DNA of 14,616 bases from JBCDBL01 sp039183635 (GCA_039183635.1 JBCDBL010000111.1:1-14616); one strand, 5' to 3'. Counted from the stretch's first letter, positions 1-6,963 are shown. Program-made: numbers and translations. The notes: generated by a model from the sequence alone, not told the origin.

Positions 1-1056
1 GGCGCGGGTGTTTTCATACATGGCGGTGATGTCGTGCTCCCCGTCCGCCCGGCGGCCGTATTTCACGCCGTCATAGCGGGCGAGGTTCGAGGAGGCCTCC
101 GCCGGCGCCACAATGTAATAGACCGGCAAGGCGTATTTTGTCATGGGCAGGGAGACATCGACAATCTCCGCCCCCGCCGCTTTCATCCAGGCGATCCCTT
201 CTTGCCAGAGGGTCTCAATCTCCCCCGGCATGCCGTCAATGCGGTATTCCTTCGGCACGCCGATTTTAAGGCCTTTGACGCCCTTGCCCAGCACAGCTTC
301 GTAGTCCGGCACAGGCCGATCGGAACTGGTGGAATCTTTCGGGTCATGGCCCGCCATGGACTTCATCAAGATCGCCGCATCACGCACGTCCCGGGTGATC
401 GGCCCCGCCTGGTCGAGGGAAGAAGCAAACGCCACAATGCCCCAGCGGGAGCAGCGGCCGTATGTGGGCTTCAAGCCCACCGTGCCGGTAAAGGCCGCTG
501 GCTGACGAATGGAGCCGCCGGTGTCCGTGCCCGTCGCCGCCGCCGCAATGTGCGCGGCGACCGAGGCCGCAGACCCGCCGGAGGACCCGCCCGGCGTCAA
601 CGGCGTCTCAGCCCCCTCACGCCGCCACGGGTTGATCACAGCGCCCTTGCAGCAAGTCTCGTTTGACGAGCCCATGGCGAACTCATCCATATTCAGCTTG
701 CCAAGCATTACGGCTCCGTCAGCCCACAGGAAAGACGTTACGGTCGATTCGTAAGGCGGACGGAAACCTTCAAGAATGCGGCTCGATGCGGCGCTTTCAA
801 CGCCCTGTGTACAGAACAAATCCTTGACCCCCAGGGGCACGCCTTCAAGATCCCGCGCCTCGCCCTTTGCGATGCGCGCATCGGACACATCCGCCATTTC
901 AAGGGCCTTATCAGGGGTGGCGAGGGAATAGGCGTTGAGCGCCCCGGCCTTATCGACCGCGGCGAGATACGCCTCCGCCGTCTCCCGGGCGGAGACTTTT
1001 TTGTCTTTCAAGGCGCCGCGCAATTGCGCAACCGTAAATTCTGTAATGTCGCTCAT
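1..1056 (-). CDS. gatA: Glutamyl-tRNA(Gln)/aspartyl-tRNA(Asn) amidotransferase subunit A (partial, C-terminus off the left edge)
   Basis: GatA is the amidase subunit of GatCAB. It releases ammonia from glutamine and passes it to GatB, which converts misacylated Glu-tRNA(Gln) or Asp-tRNA(Asn) to the correct aminoacyl-tRNA in the cytoplasm. The visible 352 codons begin MSDITEFTVAQLRGALKDKK and are open to base 1; the family is about 490 residues, so roughly 140 C-terminal residues are missing. The amidase-signature triad is intact: catalytic Lys78 in GVKDLFCTQG, cis-Ser158 in GGSSGGSAASVAA, and nucleophile Ser182 in GTDTGGSIRQPA, 24 residues after the cis-Ser as the family requires. An AGAGAG purine run about 10 nt upstream supports the ATG at 1056. 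It lies downstream of gatC in the usual C-A order, but with an atypical 209-nt gap filled by a palindromic repeat. Identity is very sure. Confidence 0.97.
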   Translation of the reverse strand, partial: MSDITEFTVAQLRGALKDKKVSARETAEAYLAAVDKAGALNAYSLATPDKALEMADVSDARIAKGEARDLEGVPLGVKDLFCTQGVESAASSRILEGFRPPYESTVTSFLWADGAVMLGKLNMDEFAMGSSNETCCKGAVINPWRREGAETPLTPGGSSGGSAASVAAHIAAAATGTDTGGSIRQPAAFTGTVGLKPTYGRCSRWGIVAFASSLDQAGPITRDVRDAAILMKSMAGHDPKDSTSSDRPVPDYEAVLGKGVKGLKIGVPKEYRIDGMPGEIETLWQEGIAWMKAAGAEIVDVSLPMTKYALPVYYIVAPAEASSNLARYDGVKYGRRADGEHDITAMYENTRA

Positions 1057-1076
1057 ATGCTCAATTCTCTCTGGAG

Positions 1077-1247
1077 CGTCATCCCGGACGTTACATAGGC
1101 CCAAAATCCGGCAGGATTTTGGAACGCGAATGTGAGATCCGGGATCGTTCCTAACTTATTCCGGCGGACGTGGCGCCAGATCCCGGATCGCGCGTTTCGC
1201 TGTCCAAAGCCATACGGCTTTGGAGCGAACCGGCGTCCGGGATGACG
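1077..1247. repeat. 171-bp near-symmetric palindromic element (MITE-like or intergenic repeat) between gatC and gatA
   Basis: The ends are a perfect 14-bp inverted repeat, CGTCATCCCGGACG at 1077-1090 and its complement at 1234-1247. Inside are a second inverted pair, GATCCGGGATC (1136-1146) and its complement (1179-1189), and two self-contained hairpins in mirrored positions. The left hairpin is CCAAAATCC-GGCA-GGATTTTGG (1101-1122); the right one is CCAAAGCC-ATAC-GGCTTTGG (1204-1223). All are symmetric around about 1162, so one strand could fold into a long arm carrying two side hairpins. There is no transposase, so a non-autonomous element or a dispersed alphaproteobacterial intergenic repeat is the best reading; this is inference. 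No flanking direct repeat is obvious to me. Confidence 0.85.
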
Positions 1248-1265
1248 GTTCGCGAAAACCATTCG

Positions 1266-1553
1266 CTACTCCACCACCTTCGGCACGACAAAGAAATGAT
1301 CCTCCGTCTTCGGTGCATTTTGCGTCACGCGGTCAGGATAGCCGCCGTCGTTAACGACATCCTCGCGCATCGGCAGGGCGGCGTCGACGGAGGAGGCCAT
1401 GGCCTCAACCCCCTCAACATCCACCTCGTTCAACTGTTCGATCCATTGCAAAATGCCGTTCAGCTCGCCGGCCAGCGGCTCCAAACGGTCTTCCGGCACG
1501 GCGATGCGCGCAAGCTTGGCGACGCGCTGCACGGTTTGTTTATCGACAGACAT
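1266..1553 (-). CDS. gatC: Glutamyl-tRNA(Gln)/aspartyl-tRNA(Asn) amidotransferase subunit C
   Basis: GatC is the small subunit that clamps around GatA and stabilises the GatA-GatB interface of the tRNA amidotransferase. The 95-residue product matches the normal family length. It shows the family pattern: an N-terminal helix VQRVAKLARIAVPEDRLEPL, the segment ILQWIEQLNEVDVEGVEAM, then the extended C-terminal belt with MREDVVNDGG and a terminal VVPKVVE. The reading frame stays open far upstream, but the ATG at 1553 is chosen because the family starts just before this helix and an AGAAGGAA ribosome site lies about 13 nt upstream. It is divergent from ruvX (126 bp apart) and should be cotranscribed with gatA, although the mRNA between them would carry a large palindrome. 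Identity is sure. Confidence 0.95.
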   Translation of the reverse strand: MSVDKQTVQRVAKLARIAVPEDRLEPLAGELNGILQWIEQLNEVDVEGVEAMASSVDAALPMREDVVNDGGYPDRVTQNAPKTEDHFFVVPKVVE

Positions 1554-1679
1554 GGGACAGGCCTGTTCCTTCTTTGTCAGAAAAAGTCTTGCGAATTCGG
1601 CTAGGGCTAGCAGGCGGGCCCGCGCCGCGCAAGTCGCACGACCGCAAGGTTTGACAGGCCGCCGCACGCCGCTTAACCG

Positions 1680-2177
1680 ATGCCTATGGCGCAGCCGAAA
1701 CGCATCTACGAAACCCCGCTCCCTGACTTCACATCCGCCTTGCGCGATGGCGTACGGGTCATGGGGCTCGATATTTCCAAAAGCGTCATCGGCCTTGCGC
1801 TCAGCGACCCCGATCTGAAGTATGCAACGCCCCTTGGCGCCCTCAAGCGGACGAAATTCACCGAAGACGCGGCCGCCCTTTTGGAGGTTATGGACGCCCA
1901 CGGCGCCGGCGGCCTGATCCTTGGATTGCCGCTCAATATGGACGGGTCCGAAGGTCCCCGCGCGCAATCGGTTAAAGCCTTCGCCCGAAACCTAAAGCCT
2001 CTCACCGATGCCCCCATCGCCTTTATCGACGAAAGCCTGACCACGGCGGAGGCGGAAGACGCCCTCGCCGCGGCCAGCGTAAAAGCCGAAAAACGCGCCC
2101 GACGCCTCGATGAGACGGCGGCGGCCATTATTCTTCAAAACGCCCTCGATACGCTGAACGCGCCAAAGGACATCTAA
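1680..2177 (+). CDS. ruvX: RuvX/YqgF family putative pre-16S rRNA nuclease / Holliday junction resolvase-like protein
   Basis: This is an RNase H-fold nuclease of the YqgF family, linked to 16S rRNA 5'-end maturation and annotated in many genomes as a Holliday junction resolvase. The 165-residue product contains the family motifs in order: strand 1 GLDISKSVIGLALSD with acidic Asp31, GGLILGLPLNMDGSEGPRAQ, DESLTTAEAED with Glu118, and LDETAAAIILQ with Asp144. These give the three acidic residues expected of the active site. Strand 1 reads GLDIS rather than the common GLDxG, a small deviation. No clear Shine-Dalgarno precedes the ATG at 1680, and a second ATG lies at 1686. TTGACA at 1651-1656 could be a -35 box, but the hexamer 17 bp later (TAACCG) is poor. 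It is followed one base after its stop by the DUF2164 gene, so the two are likely cotranscribed. Confidence 0.93.
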   Translation: MPMAQPKRIYETPLPDFTSALRDGVRVMGLDISKSVIGLALSDPDLKYATPLGALKRTKFTEDAAALLEVMDAHGAGGLILGLPLNMDGSEGPRAQSVKAFARNLKPLTDAPIAFIDESLTTAEAEDALAAASVKAEKRARRLDETAAAIILQNALDTLNAPKDI

Positions 2178-2178
2178 A

Positions 2179-2415
2179 ATGGACATCACCCTTAGCGAGG
2201 ATCGTCGCGCTGCTTTTGTTGGGAAACTGCAATCCTTGTTCGAACAGGACTTCGACGAGAACCTGTCCGATTTTCAGGCCGGCGAGGTGCTCGATCTGGT
2301 TTTGAAGACGCTTGGCCCCGCCGTTTACAACCAGGCCGTCCAGGACGTGCGCGCCCACCTTCAGGTCAAGCTCGACGATTTGGACGGCGAGATCTACGTT
2401 GAAGATTCGATGTAG
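2179..2415 (+). CDS. DUF2164 family small protein, function unknown
   Basis: The 78-residue acidic protein matches the DUF2164 pattern as I know it: an N-terminal LSEDRRAAFVGKLQSLFEQDF, a middle helix containing DFQAGEVLDLVLKTLGP, the signature VYNQAVQDVRAHL, and a C-terminal DLDGEIY. The fold is probably all-helical, with no signal peptide or membrane segment, so a cytoplasmic location is likely. No function is established for the family to my knowledge. The start is well supported: AAAGGA (2165-2170) lies 8 nt before the ATG, and the ruvX stop ends one base before it, indicating translation from the same message. It may equally be expressed with the DUF1353 gene 42 nt downstream. Confidence 0.85.
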   Translation: MDITLSEDRRAAFVGKLQSLFEQDFDENLSDFQAGEVLDLVLKTLGPAVYNQAVQDVRAHLQVKLDDLDGEIYVEDSM

Positions 2416-2457
2416 CGGCGCGGGCGCGCCAGCCCTGTAATTGAGAAGGTCCACCTT

Positions 2458-3564
2458 ATGGCGCTCCTCCCCCTCTTACGATCCATCCTCGAGTACGCCT
2501 CTGCAGGATGGCGTTTGTTGTCCGCCGTCCTGCGCCGCGCCGGAAAATGGATCGCCGCCGTCATCCTGGGCCTCGTCATCCTCGTCCTTGGCGCATCTGA
2601 GGTCATGGTGCGCCAAATGCCCGGCCACGAAACGATTTTCGACGAGGCCGAAGGCGTCGTTTACCCGCAAGCCTCAATCAGCCTCATCCGCGATGAGCGC
2701 CAGGAAGGGCGCCGCTTCGTGGTTTTAAACGAAAGCTGGGCGTATATCGACATTACGTCCCATGACGGCGCCCCGTTTGGCACGATCATCATCGTGGCGG
2801 AAAAATTCAAGTCGGACTTCGCATCCATTCCGAATTTCGCCCACTGGTTCGTCAATCCGTTCGGCGTCCACGCCGAAGCGGCGATCGTTCACGATTGGCT
2901 CTACGCCCAAGCCGAACCCGGCAAACGCAAGCAAGCCGACGAGATTTTTTACCGCGCCATGGCGCGCCAGAACGTCGACTGGCTGCGGCGGCGGATTATG
3001 TTTTTGGCGGTGCGGCTCGGCGGCGGCGGCGCGTATGCGCGAGACGACTGGGATACATCCTTTTATGAACTCTCGGTACAAACAACATTGCCGCCTGATT
3101 GCATTTTAGAAAAGGACTACCCGCTTTCGGCATTGGAGACGTATGAGGAGAAAACCGACGACGCCGACGGTTTGGAAATGATCGGTCATCGGATCTTTCA
3201 TCTGTATGACGTTTTACAGATCGCCAATGGCGGACCGAAAACGAAACAGGCGCATAACGAGGCCTGGCGCGACGTTCTCAGTCAAGACGCCTGCAAAACG
3301 GTCCTGTCCGCCGTCGCCTTGGAAAATTATAAATCTTCACCCGTCTATCGTTTTTATGAAGGGGAGTTCCCTGCAATCGGGCCTTTTACGGCGGAAGAGC
3401 AATTGCGCCAACTTCAGATGATTTGGGCGCTCGATACCCTGACACCCGCCTCGCAAAGCGCGCATTTTAACGCCTCCGATATGATTGCAACCCATATTCG
3501 CGATCACATGCTGCCGGCCTGGGAAAAACGCATGCAAGACAAGTACGGCGACGCTCTAAACTGA
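2458..3564 (+). CDS. Membrane-anchored DUF1353 family protein
   Basis: The 368-residue protein begins with one predicted membrane helix (about residues 31-46, IAAVILGLVILVLGAS) followed by a region with the DUF1353 signature. The signature elements are FKSDFASIPNF (Ser119 to Pro125), AAIVHDWLYAQ (His145, Asp146, Trp147), KQADEIFYRAM and RIMFLAVRLGG. DUF1353 is known from phages and bacteria; conserved His/Asp residues have led to suggestions of an enzyme-like core, but no activity is established. The C-terminal 170 residues (from about 200) resemble nothing I recognise and are rich in charged and aromatic residues. With a single N-terminal anchor the bulk is probably on the periplasmic side, though topology is uncertain. 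GAGAAGG at 2443-2449 lies 8 nt before the ATG and fixes the start. It ends 18 bp from the convergent DUF937 gene. Confidence 0.8.
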   Translation: MALLPLLRSILEYASAGWRLLSAVLRRAGKWIAAVILGLVILVLGASEVMVRQMPGHETIFDEAEGVVYPQASISLIRDERQEGRRFVVLNESWAYIDITSHDGAPFGTIIIVAEKFKSDFASIPNFAHWFVNPFGVHAEAAIVHDWLYAQAEPGKRKQADEIFYRAMARQNVDWLRRRIMFLAVRLGGGGAYARDDWDTSFYELSVQTTLPPDCILEKDYPLSALETYEEKTDDADGLEMIGHRIFHLYDVLQIANGGPKTKQAHNEAWRDVLSQDACKTVLSAVALENYKSSPVYRFYEGEFPAIGPFTAEEQLRQLQMIWALDTLTPASQSAHFNASDMIATHIRDHMLPAWEKRMQDKYGDALN

Positions 3565-3582
3565 CGCAAGAAAGCGCGCGGC

Positions 3583-4179
3583 CTATTTGCGTCCGAATAA
3601 TCCGCCGAGGAGGTTCTTGCCCGCCGCTTCCAGCAGCTCATCCCTGAAATCGCCGTCGCCATCCTGGTCAAGGAATTTCATAAGACCGCCAAGCTCGTTC
3701 GCCGCTACGGCTTCGGCGCGGTCCGTCTCCTGGGTCACAAGGCGGCTGAGGTCGGCCGCCCCCAACCCCTGGTCCCGTTTCGCCTTGCCCAGGGCGCCGA
3801 GCACCGCAGGCGCCGCCATCGCGAGAATCTGGCGCATCTGGGCCTGGTCGATGCCAGCGGTTTTGGCGAGGGCCTGCTCCGTCGCCCCTTGTTTGCCGCC
3901 GAAGATATGGCCGAGGATTTTCTCCCCGTCGGCAGCGACATCGTCGTTTTCAACAGCGCCGAGATCGTTGAGAACTCCGCCGTCATGCCGATCCAAGGCG
4001 CTCGCCAGGGCGGCGGCGCCATCGGGGTTCGAGGCGTTCTTTTTTAGGCCCCCCATCAACGCTGTCATCGCCATGGGCAACAGCTTCTCGGCAAGTCCGG
4101 CGTCAACGCCCGTTTTGCGCGATGCGCCGCCCGCCATTTGCTGCAGTGCCGCGCCCGTCAACTGCTCCAGAAGAGACAT
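3583..4179 (-). CDS. DUF937 family protein with a C-terminal calcium-loop-like motif
   Basis: The 198-residue product is Ala/Gly/Leu-rich and helical, as is typical of the DUF937 (YidB-like) family: MSLLEQLTGAALQQMAGG at the start, AEKLLPMAMTALMGGLKKN, GEKILGHIFGGKQGATEQALAKTAGI, and IDQAQMRQILAMAAPAVLGALGK. Near the end, FLDQDGDGDFRDEL (loop about residues 171-182) resembles an EF-hand or dockerin-type calcium loop: Asp at positions 1, 3 and 5 and Gly at 6. However, Glu falls at position 11 rather than 12. DUF937 proteins have no firmly assigned biochemical role. AAAGG about 10 nt upstream supports the ATG at 4179. The gene is divergent from pyrB, with 191 bp between their starts, and its stop faces the DUF1353 gene. 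Family assignment is confident; calcium binding is inference. Confidence 0.85.
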   Translation of the reverse strand: MSLLEQLTGAALQQMAGGASRKTGVDAGLAEKLLPMAMTALMGGLKKNASNPDGAAALASALDRHDGGVLNDLGAVENDDVAADGEKILGHIFGGKQGATEQALAKTAGIDQAQMRQILAMAAPAVLGALGKAKRDQGLGAADLSRLVTQETDRAEAVAANELGGLMKFLDQDGDGDFRDELLEAAGKNLLGGLFGRK

Positions 4180-4333
4180 AAGCCATACCTTTCATCGGCT
4201 CGAATGCGAATTCAAGGCGCGCTCTCGGCGCACCAGGCGACATCCGATGCATCAGCGCGAAAAAGGCGAGGTTATTACGGCGAAAATATGGCGTTGTCCG
4301 CCACGCTTTCAAAACGCGCCCGTCACGTGCGAC

Positions 4334-4362
4334 TTGCCCTGGAGCATGAGGCGTCCTATAGC
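4334..4362 (+). promoter_or_regulatory. Candidate pyrB promoter
   Basis: TTGCCC (4334-4339) and TATAGC (4357-4362) are separated by exactly 17 bp and each matches four of six consensus positions of the housekeeping sigma factor. Transcription would begin around 4369-4370, one or two bases before the pyrB ATG at 4371. This suggests a leaderless message and fits the lack of a ribosome site there. It is read from sequence only. Confidence 0.35.
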
Positions 4363-4370
4363 GATCTTCG

Positions 4371-5348
4371 ATGAGCGACGAGGAAAACATTACAACGTCT
4401 AAAGGGCCCGACCGTCCGCTGATGGCGACGAAACACTTTTTGTCCATTGACGATTTTTCCACCGCCGACATCTCCGCTCTTCTCGATCTCGGCGATCATT
4501 ACGCAGCCTTGAACCGGCGAACCGTCAAACGCGCCGATGTCTTGACCGGCCGGACCCTCGTCAACCTGTTTTTTGAAAACTCCACCCGCACCCAGGCGTC
4601 TTTCGAAATCGCCGGCATGCGGCTTGGCGCGGACGTGTTGAACCTGCCCGTGGCGACCTCCTCCACTGTAAAAGGCGAGACCCTGATCGACACCGCCAAG
4701 ACGCTGGACGCCATGCAGCCGGACTTCCTGGTGGTGCGTCACTCGGCGGCAAGAGCGCCCCATGAAATTGCGGCCCATGTGTCCTGCGCAGTGTTAAACG
4801 CAGGCGACGGCGCCAACGAACATCCGACGCAAGGCTTGCTCGACGCCCTCGCCATGCGCCGGGCGTTCGGACGGCTTGAGGGGCTGACTGTAGCCATATG
4901 CGGCGACATTCGACACAGCCGCGTCGCCGGCTCGAATTACCGCCTGCTGACGAAAATGGGCGCAGATGTGCGGTTTGTGGGGCCTGAACACCTCATGCCG
5001 GCGAGCGGGCCGCTGGCGGATGCGCCGCAGTTCGCCGACATGCGCGAAGGCCTCTCCGGCGCAGACGTCGTCATGATGCTGCGCATTCAAATTGAGCGTA
5101 TGGAGGAAACCGCAGGCTCCATGGTGATGGCGACGAAAGAGAAATATTTCGCCGACTGGGGCCTTACCGCCGACAAGCTCGCCTGGGCGAAACCCGAGGC
5201 CAAGGTGATGCACCCCGGCCCGATGAACCGCGGGGTCGAAATCGACGGCGCCCTTGCAGACGATCCGGACCGCTCCCTCGTTCTTACGCAGGTTGAGATG
5301 GGGGTCGCCGCCCGAATGGCTGTGCTGCACGCCCTGGGAACCGGCTAG
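4371..5348 (+). CDS. pyrB: Aspartate carbamoyltransferase catalytic chain
   Basis: PyrB joins carbamoyl phosphate and aspartate to form N-carbamoyl-aspartate, the committed step of pyrimidine synthesis, in the cytoplasm. At 325 residues it has normal length. The carbamoyl-phosphate site is FFENSTRTQASFEIAG (Ser71, Thr72, Arg73, Thr74). The flexible loop carries Lys101 in VKGETLIDTAKTL. HPTQGLLD (from His151), SRVAGSNYRLLTKMGADVRFVGP, MMLRIQIERM and HPGPMNRGVEI complete the family pattern. The ATG at 4371 is preferred because a candidate promoter would start transcription there; the ATG at 4422 (MATKHF) is an alternative, and neither has a good ribosome site. Many alphaproteobacteria place pyrC directly downstream; here the gene ends in palindromic repeats and meets a convergent operon, so pyrC must be elsewhere. 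No regulatory pyrI is present. Confidence 0.96.
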   Translation: MSDEENITTSKGPDRPLMATKHFLSIDDFSTADISALLDLGDHYAALNRRTVKRADVLTGRTLVNLFFENSTRTQASFEIAGMRLGADVLNLPVATSSTVKGETLIDTAKTLDAMQPDFLVVRHSAARAPHEIAAHVSCAVLNAGDGANEHPTQGLLDALAMRRAFGRLEGLTVAICGDIRHSRVAGSNYRLLTKMGADVRFVGPEHLMPASGPLADAPQFADMREGLSGADVVMMLRIQIERMEETAGSMVMATKEKYFADWGLTADKLAWAKPEAKVMHPGPMNRGVEIDGALADDPDRSLVLTQVEMGVAARMAVLHALGTG

Positions 5349-5394
5349 CGCGCATTCACAAAAGCGGGAACCGGTTTTGTGAATAAAATGCGCG
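5349..5394. repeat. RIME-like palindromic intergenic repeat after pyrB
   Basis: A perfect 10-bp stem, ATTCACAAAA (5354-5363) with TTTTGTGAAT (5375-5384), encloses the 11-nt loop GCGGGAACCGG. An outer pair, CGCGCAT (5349-5355) with ATGCGCG (5388-5394), extends it with a 3-nt A bulge. The GGGAACCGGTTTTG core and the flanking GCGCAT/ATGCGC arms strongly resemble a repeat scattered through alphaproteobacterial intergenic regions, in my recollection the RIME family. It begins immediately after the pyrB stop and could also aid transcription termination or protect the 3' end of the mRNA. Confidence 0.75.
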
Positions 5395-5408
5395 TTAAAA
5401 GATAAACT

Positions 5409-5449
5409 TAGACCGCATTTACGATTCGAAGAATTGTAAATGCGGTCTA
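5409..5449. terminator. Long hairpin between convergent operons, candidate bidirectional terminator
   Basis: TAGACCGCATTTAC (5409-5422) pairs perfectly with GTAAATGCGGTCTA (5436-5449). The stem can continue through a G-U wobble and ATTC/GAAT to a GAA triloop, giving about 19 paired positions. The right arm supplies the TAG stop codon of the minus-strand gene. There is no long T-run on either side, so it is not a canonical intrinsic terminator. Position between two converging genes suggests a termination or insulation role, or a further mobile palindromic repeat. Confidence 0.55.
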
Positions 5450-6517
5450 GCGCGTGCGTTTTAACGGAAACACCGCCCTCATATTCAGCTTGCCGCTTTT
5501 CTTGCAGTAAGGCTCCACCTGAAAATCCGCACACGGCCCCACAAGCGCCATAGCGTCCCCCTGACGGCCAACCTTGTACCGACGCTTGGGAAGATTGCGT
5601 TCGTTCATTTTCTCCGCATTCGCCTGATGACCGACGGAAATCGTTCCTGTGTAGCCTGACGGCGTCAACGTCAAAACACCGCCTGACATCGCGTAGCCCC
5701 CCTTCTCAAGGGCGGAGATTTCACTGCGCATCACGCCGAAAACGGATAAACCTTTGTAATGCGCCTTGTACGTTCCATTTTTAAAAAATTCATATTGCAG
5801 CTTCGTGCCCCAGGCCGACTGACCAAGATTGGCGGTGACCTCTGCGGTGGTGGCGCCGCCGCCAAGGGCGACGCTGACGGGCCCGGAGAATAGATTGAGA
5901 TCCTTCATTGAGACGATCCAGGCGCCGACCACGCCGCTTTCATTTCCAAGCGTTGCGGCGGGCTGCGCTTTGGCGGGCGCAGCCGCGACGGCGGAGACGT
6001 CGACGCCGTCCACAGAGCTGGCGATCTCGTAAATGAAATCAACGCCGTCCAGCGCTTTGAAACTTTTGTCCGTCGCCGCCAAAAACGCGACGATGGTCTC
6101 GGCGTTATCACGCGTCGGCAGGTTCGCCATGGCGATGCGTACATCCTCCCCGCGCTGACGGAAGAGCAAAACCTCTCCGCCCCCGCCCGCCGGCGTTGCA
6201 GCGCCGTCGTCCACCACCACGCCGGCCACCAGGGCGCTGAGGAATTTTTTCACGGTCTCCCGGTCGACGGGTCCAACGCCCGGCGAGCGGCGTAAGAGAA
6301 TATTCGACGCCTCTGAGTCGTTCGGGTCCTCTTGAATGAGGAGGACCTGATTGTTGATGACGCGGCTGGTTGCCCAGCCTTTGGGCATATCGACGCTGAT
6401 CTGCGCGTCCTCATACCGTTCCATGGCCATGTCGCCCTGTCCTGCGGCGGCGGGCGCGGCGAACAGGGCGGCGAGCCCGCAAAGACACGCCGATGCGATT
6501 ACGGCCTTGTACGACAT
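5447..6517 (-). CDS. Secreted two-part protein of unknown function
   Basis: The 356-residue protein starts with a clear signal peptide (MSYKAVIASACLCGLAALFA, likely cleaved after AAA at residue 25), so it should reach the periplasm or beyond. Residues about 30-170 (MERYEDAQISVDMPKGWATS ... VAFLAATDKSF) look like a small alpha/beta domain of the kind seen in stress-related periplasmic proteins. An Ala/Pro-rich linker (about 175-190) follows. The second part (about 195-356) opens with GVVGAWIVSM, has a repeated YEFFKNGTYKAHYKG and GGYAMSGGVLTLTPSGYTGTI pattern, and suggests a lipocalin-like beta domain. Neither part gives a recognisable enzyme motif. The two Cys in the mature C-terminal region (CADFQVEPYCKKSG) could form a disulfide. 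GGGGAG lies 9 nt upstream of the start. It sits 29 nt after the DUF6855-type gene, so the two are probably one operon. Confidence 0.75.
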   Translation of the reverse strand: MSYKAVIASACLCGLAALFAAPAAAGQGDMAMERYEDAQISVDMPKGWATSRVINNQVLLIQEDPNDSEASNILLRRSPGVGPVDRETVKKFLSALVAGVVVDDGAATPAGGGGEVLLFRQRGEDVRIAMANLPTRDNAETIVAFLAATDKSFKALDGVDFIYEIASSVDGVDVSAVAAAPAKAQPAATLGNESGVVGAWIVSMKDLNLFSGPVSVALGGGATTAEVTANLGQSAWGTKLQYEFFKNGTYKAHYKGLSVFGVMRSEISALEKGGYAMSGGVLTLTPSGYTGTISVGHQANAEKMNERNLPKRRYKVGRQGDAMALVGPCADFQVEPYCKKSGKLNMRAVFPLKRTR

Positions 6518-6546
6518 GTTTTGTCTCCCCTTTCAAAGAAGATATT

Positions 6547-6963
6547 TTACAATGCGCGAACGCGGTTGTTACGCGCATTGTGCTCCAATTCGACAGCCCC
6601 CAAAAGCTCCAGCACCGGCGTCACATAATTGGCGAATCGCCCGCGATACCCTTTGCGCAAGCCGTAATATCCGCCCACCGGATTGTCCTTATCCCGCGCC
6701 CAGGCCTCGACCGTTCCCTCCTTCACCGGCTTGCCTTCATCGGCGTTGCCGAGCGGCATCCAGTCGCCATGGGCCCTCAACATCTCGCCCAGATCGTCGA
6801 TGCAGCGCAACCGATAGGACAGCCGGGTCGCGCCCACCTGGACCACCAGCGCCGGCGGGTCCGCCGTCTCGACGCGCCAAGCCTGATATTCTGAAGTCAA
6901 AGATGGCGTTTTTAAGATCCACGGATCGTCTTCCGTCCCGCCGCCATAGGTTACGCTCGCCAT
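6547..6963 (-). CDS. DUF6855-type small protein, function unknown
   Basis: The 138-residue product runs MASVTYGGGTEDDPWILKTP ... PALVVQVGATRLSYRLRCIDDLGEMLRAHGDWMPLG ... GTVEAWARDKDNPVGGYYGLRKGYRGRFANYVTPVLELLGAVELEHNARNNRVRA. This is the pattern of a family I recall as DUF6855: a DDPW-xL-KTP start, an LxxMLxxHGDWMxLG middle and an NPVGGYYGLRKGxRGRF ending. It has no signal peptide and no catalytic motif I can name, and no established function. The ATG at 6963 is chosen over one five codons upstream because GGAG lies 9 nt before it. It leads a probable two-gene operon with the secreted protein and is divergent, by 95 bp, from a WYL-like regulator that may control it. The family name rests on memory; the reading frame is solid. 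Confidence 0.75.
   Translation of the reverse strand: MASVTYGGGTEDDPWILKTPSLTSEYQAWRVETADPPALVVQVGATRLSYRLRCIDDLGEMLRAHGDWMPLGNADEGKPVKEGTVEAWARDKDNPVGGYYGLRKGYRGRFANYVTPVLELLGAVELEHNARNNRVRAL

Noticed and set aside
34..1135. Several plus-strand open frames of 66-210 codons opposite gatA
   Set aside because: GatA is certain on the minus strand with all catalytic motifs. The opposite frames are low-complexity Arg/Ala/Pro-rich products of GC-rich DNA without ribosome sites or recognisable domains.
1077..1247. Intrinsic terminator between gatC and gatA
   Set aside because: The hairpins lack T-tracts on the coding strand, and termination there would silence an essential subunit.
1053..1262. Minus-strand 69-codon frame spanning the gatC-gatA gap (MVFANRHPGRRFAPKPYGFG...)
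   Set aside because: It is the translation of the palindromic repeat. No ribosome site is evident and the KPYGFG segment is just the right-hand hairpin.
1651..1679. ruvX promoter with TTGACA -35
   Set aside because: The -35 is perfect, but the hexamer at 17 bp (TAACCG) matches only two of six positions, so I mention it only in the gene entry.
2417..2430. GGCGCG-GG-CGCGCC palindrome after the DUF2164 gene
   Set aside because: Short, pure GC, a 2-nt loop and no T-run. Likely chance in GC-rich DNA and not a convincing terminator between closely spaced genes.
4288..4374. 28-residue frame overlapping the pyrB start by ATGA (MALSATLSKRARHVRLALEH...)
   Set aside because: The overlap looks like translational coupling and a leader peptide was considered. 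However, the ribosome site is weak and distant, the codons are not pyrimidine-tract-rich as in enterobacterial pyrL, and a promoter candidate lies within it.
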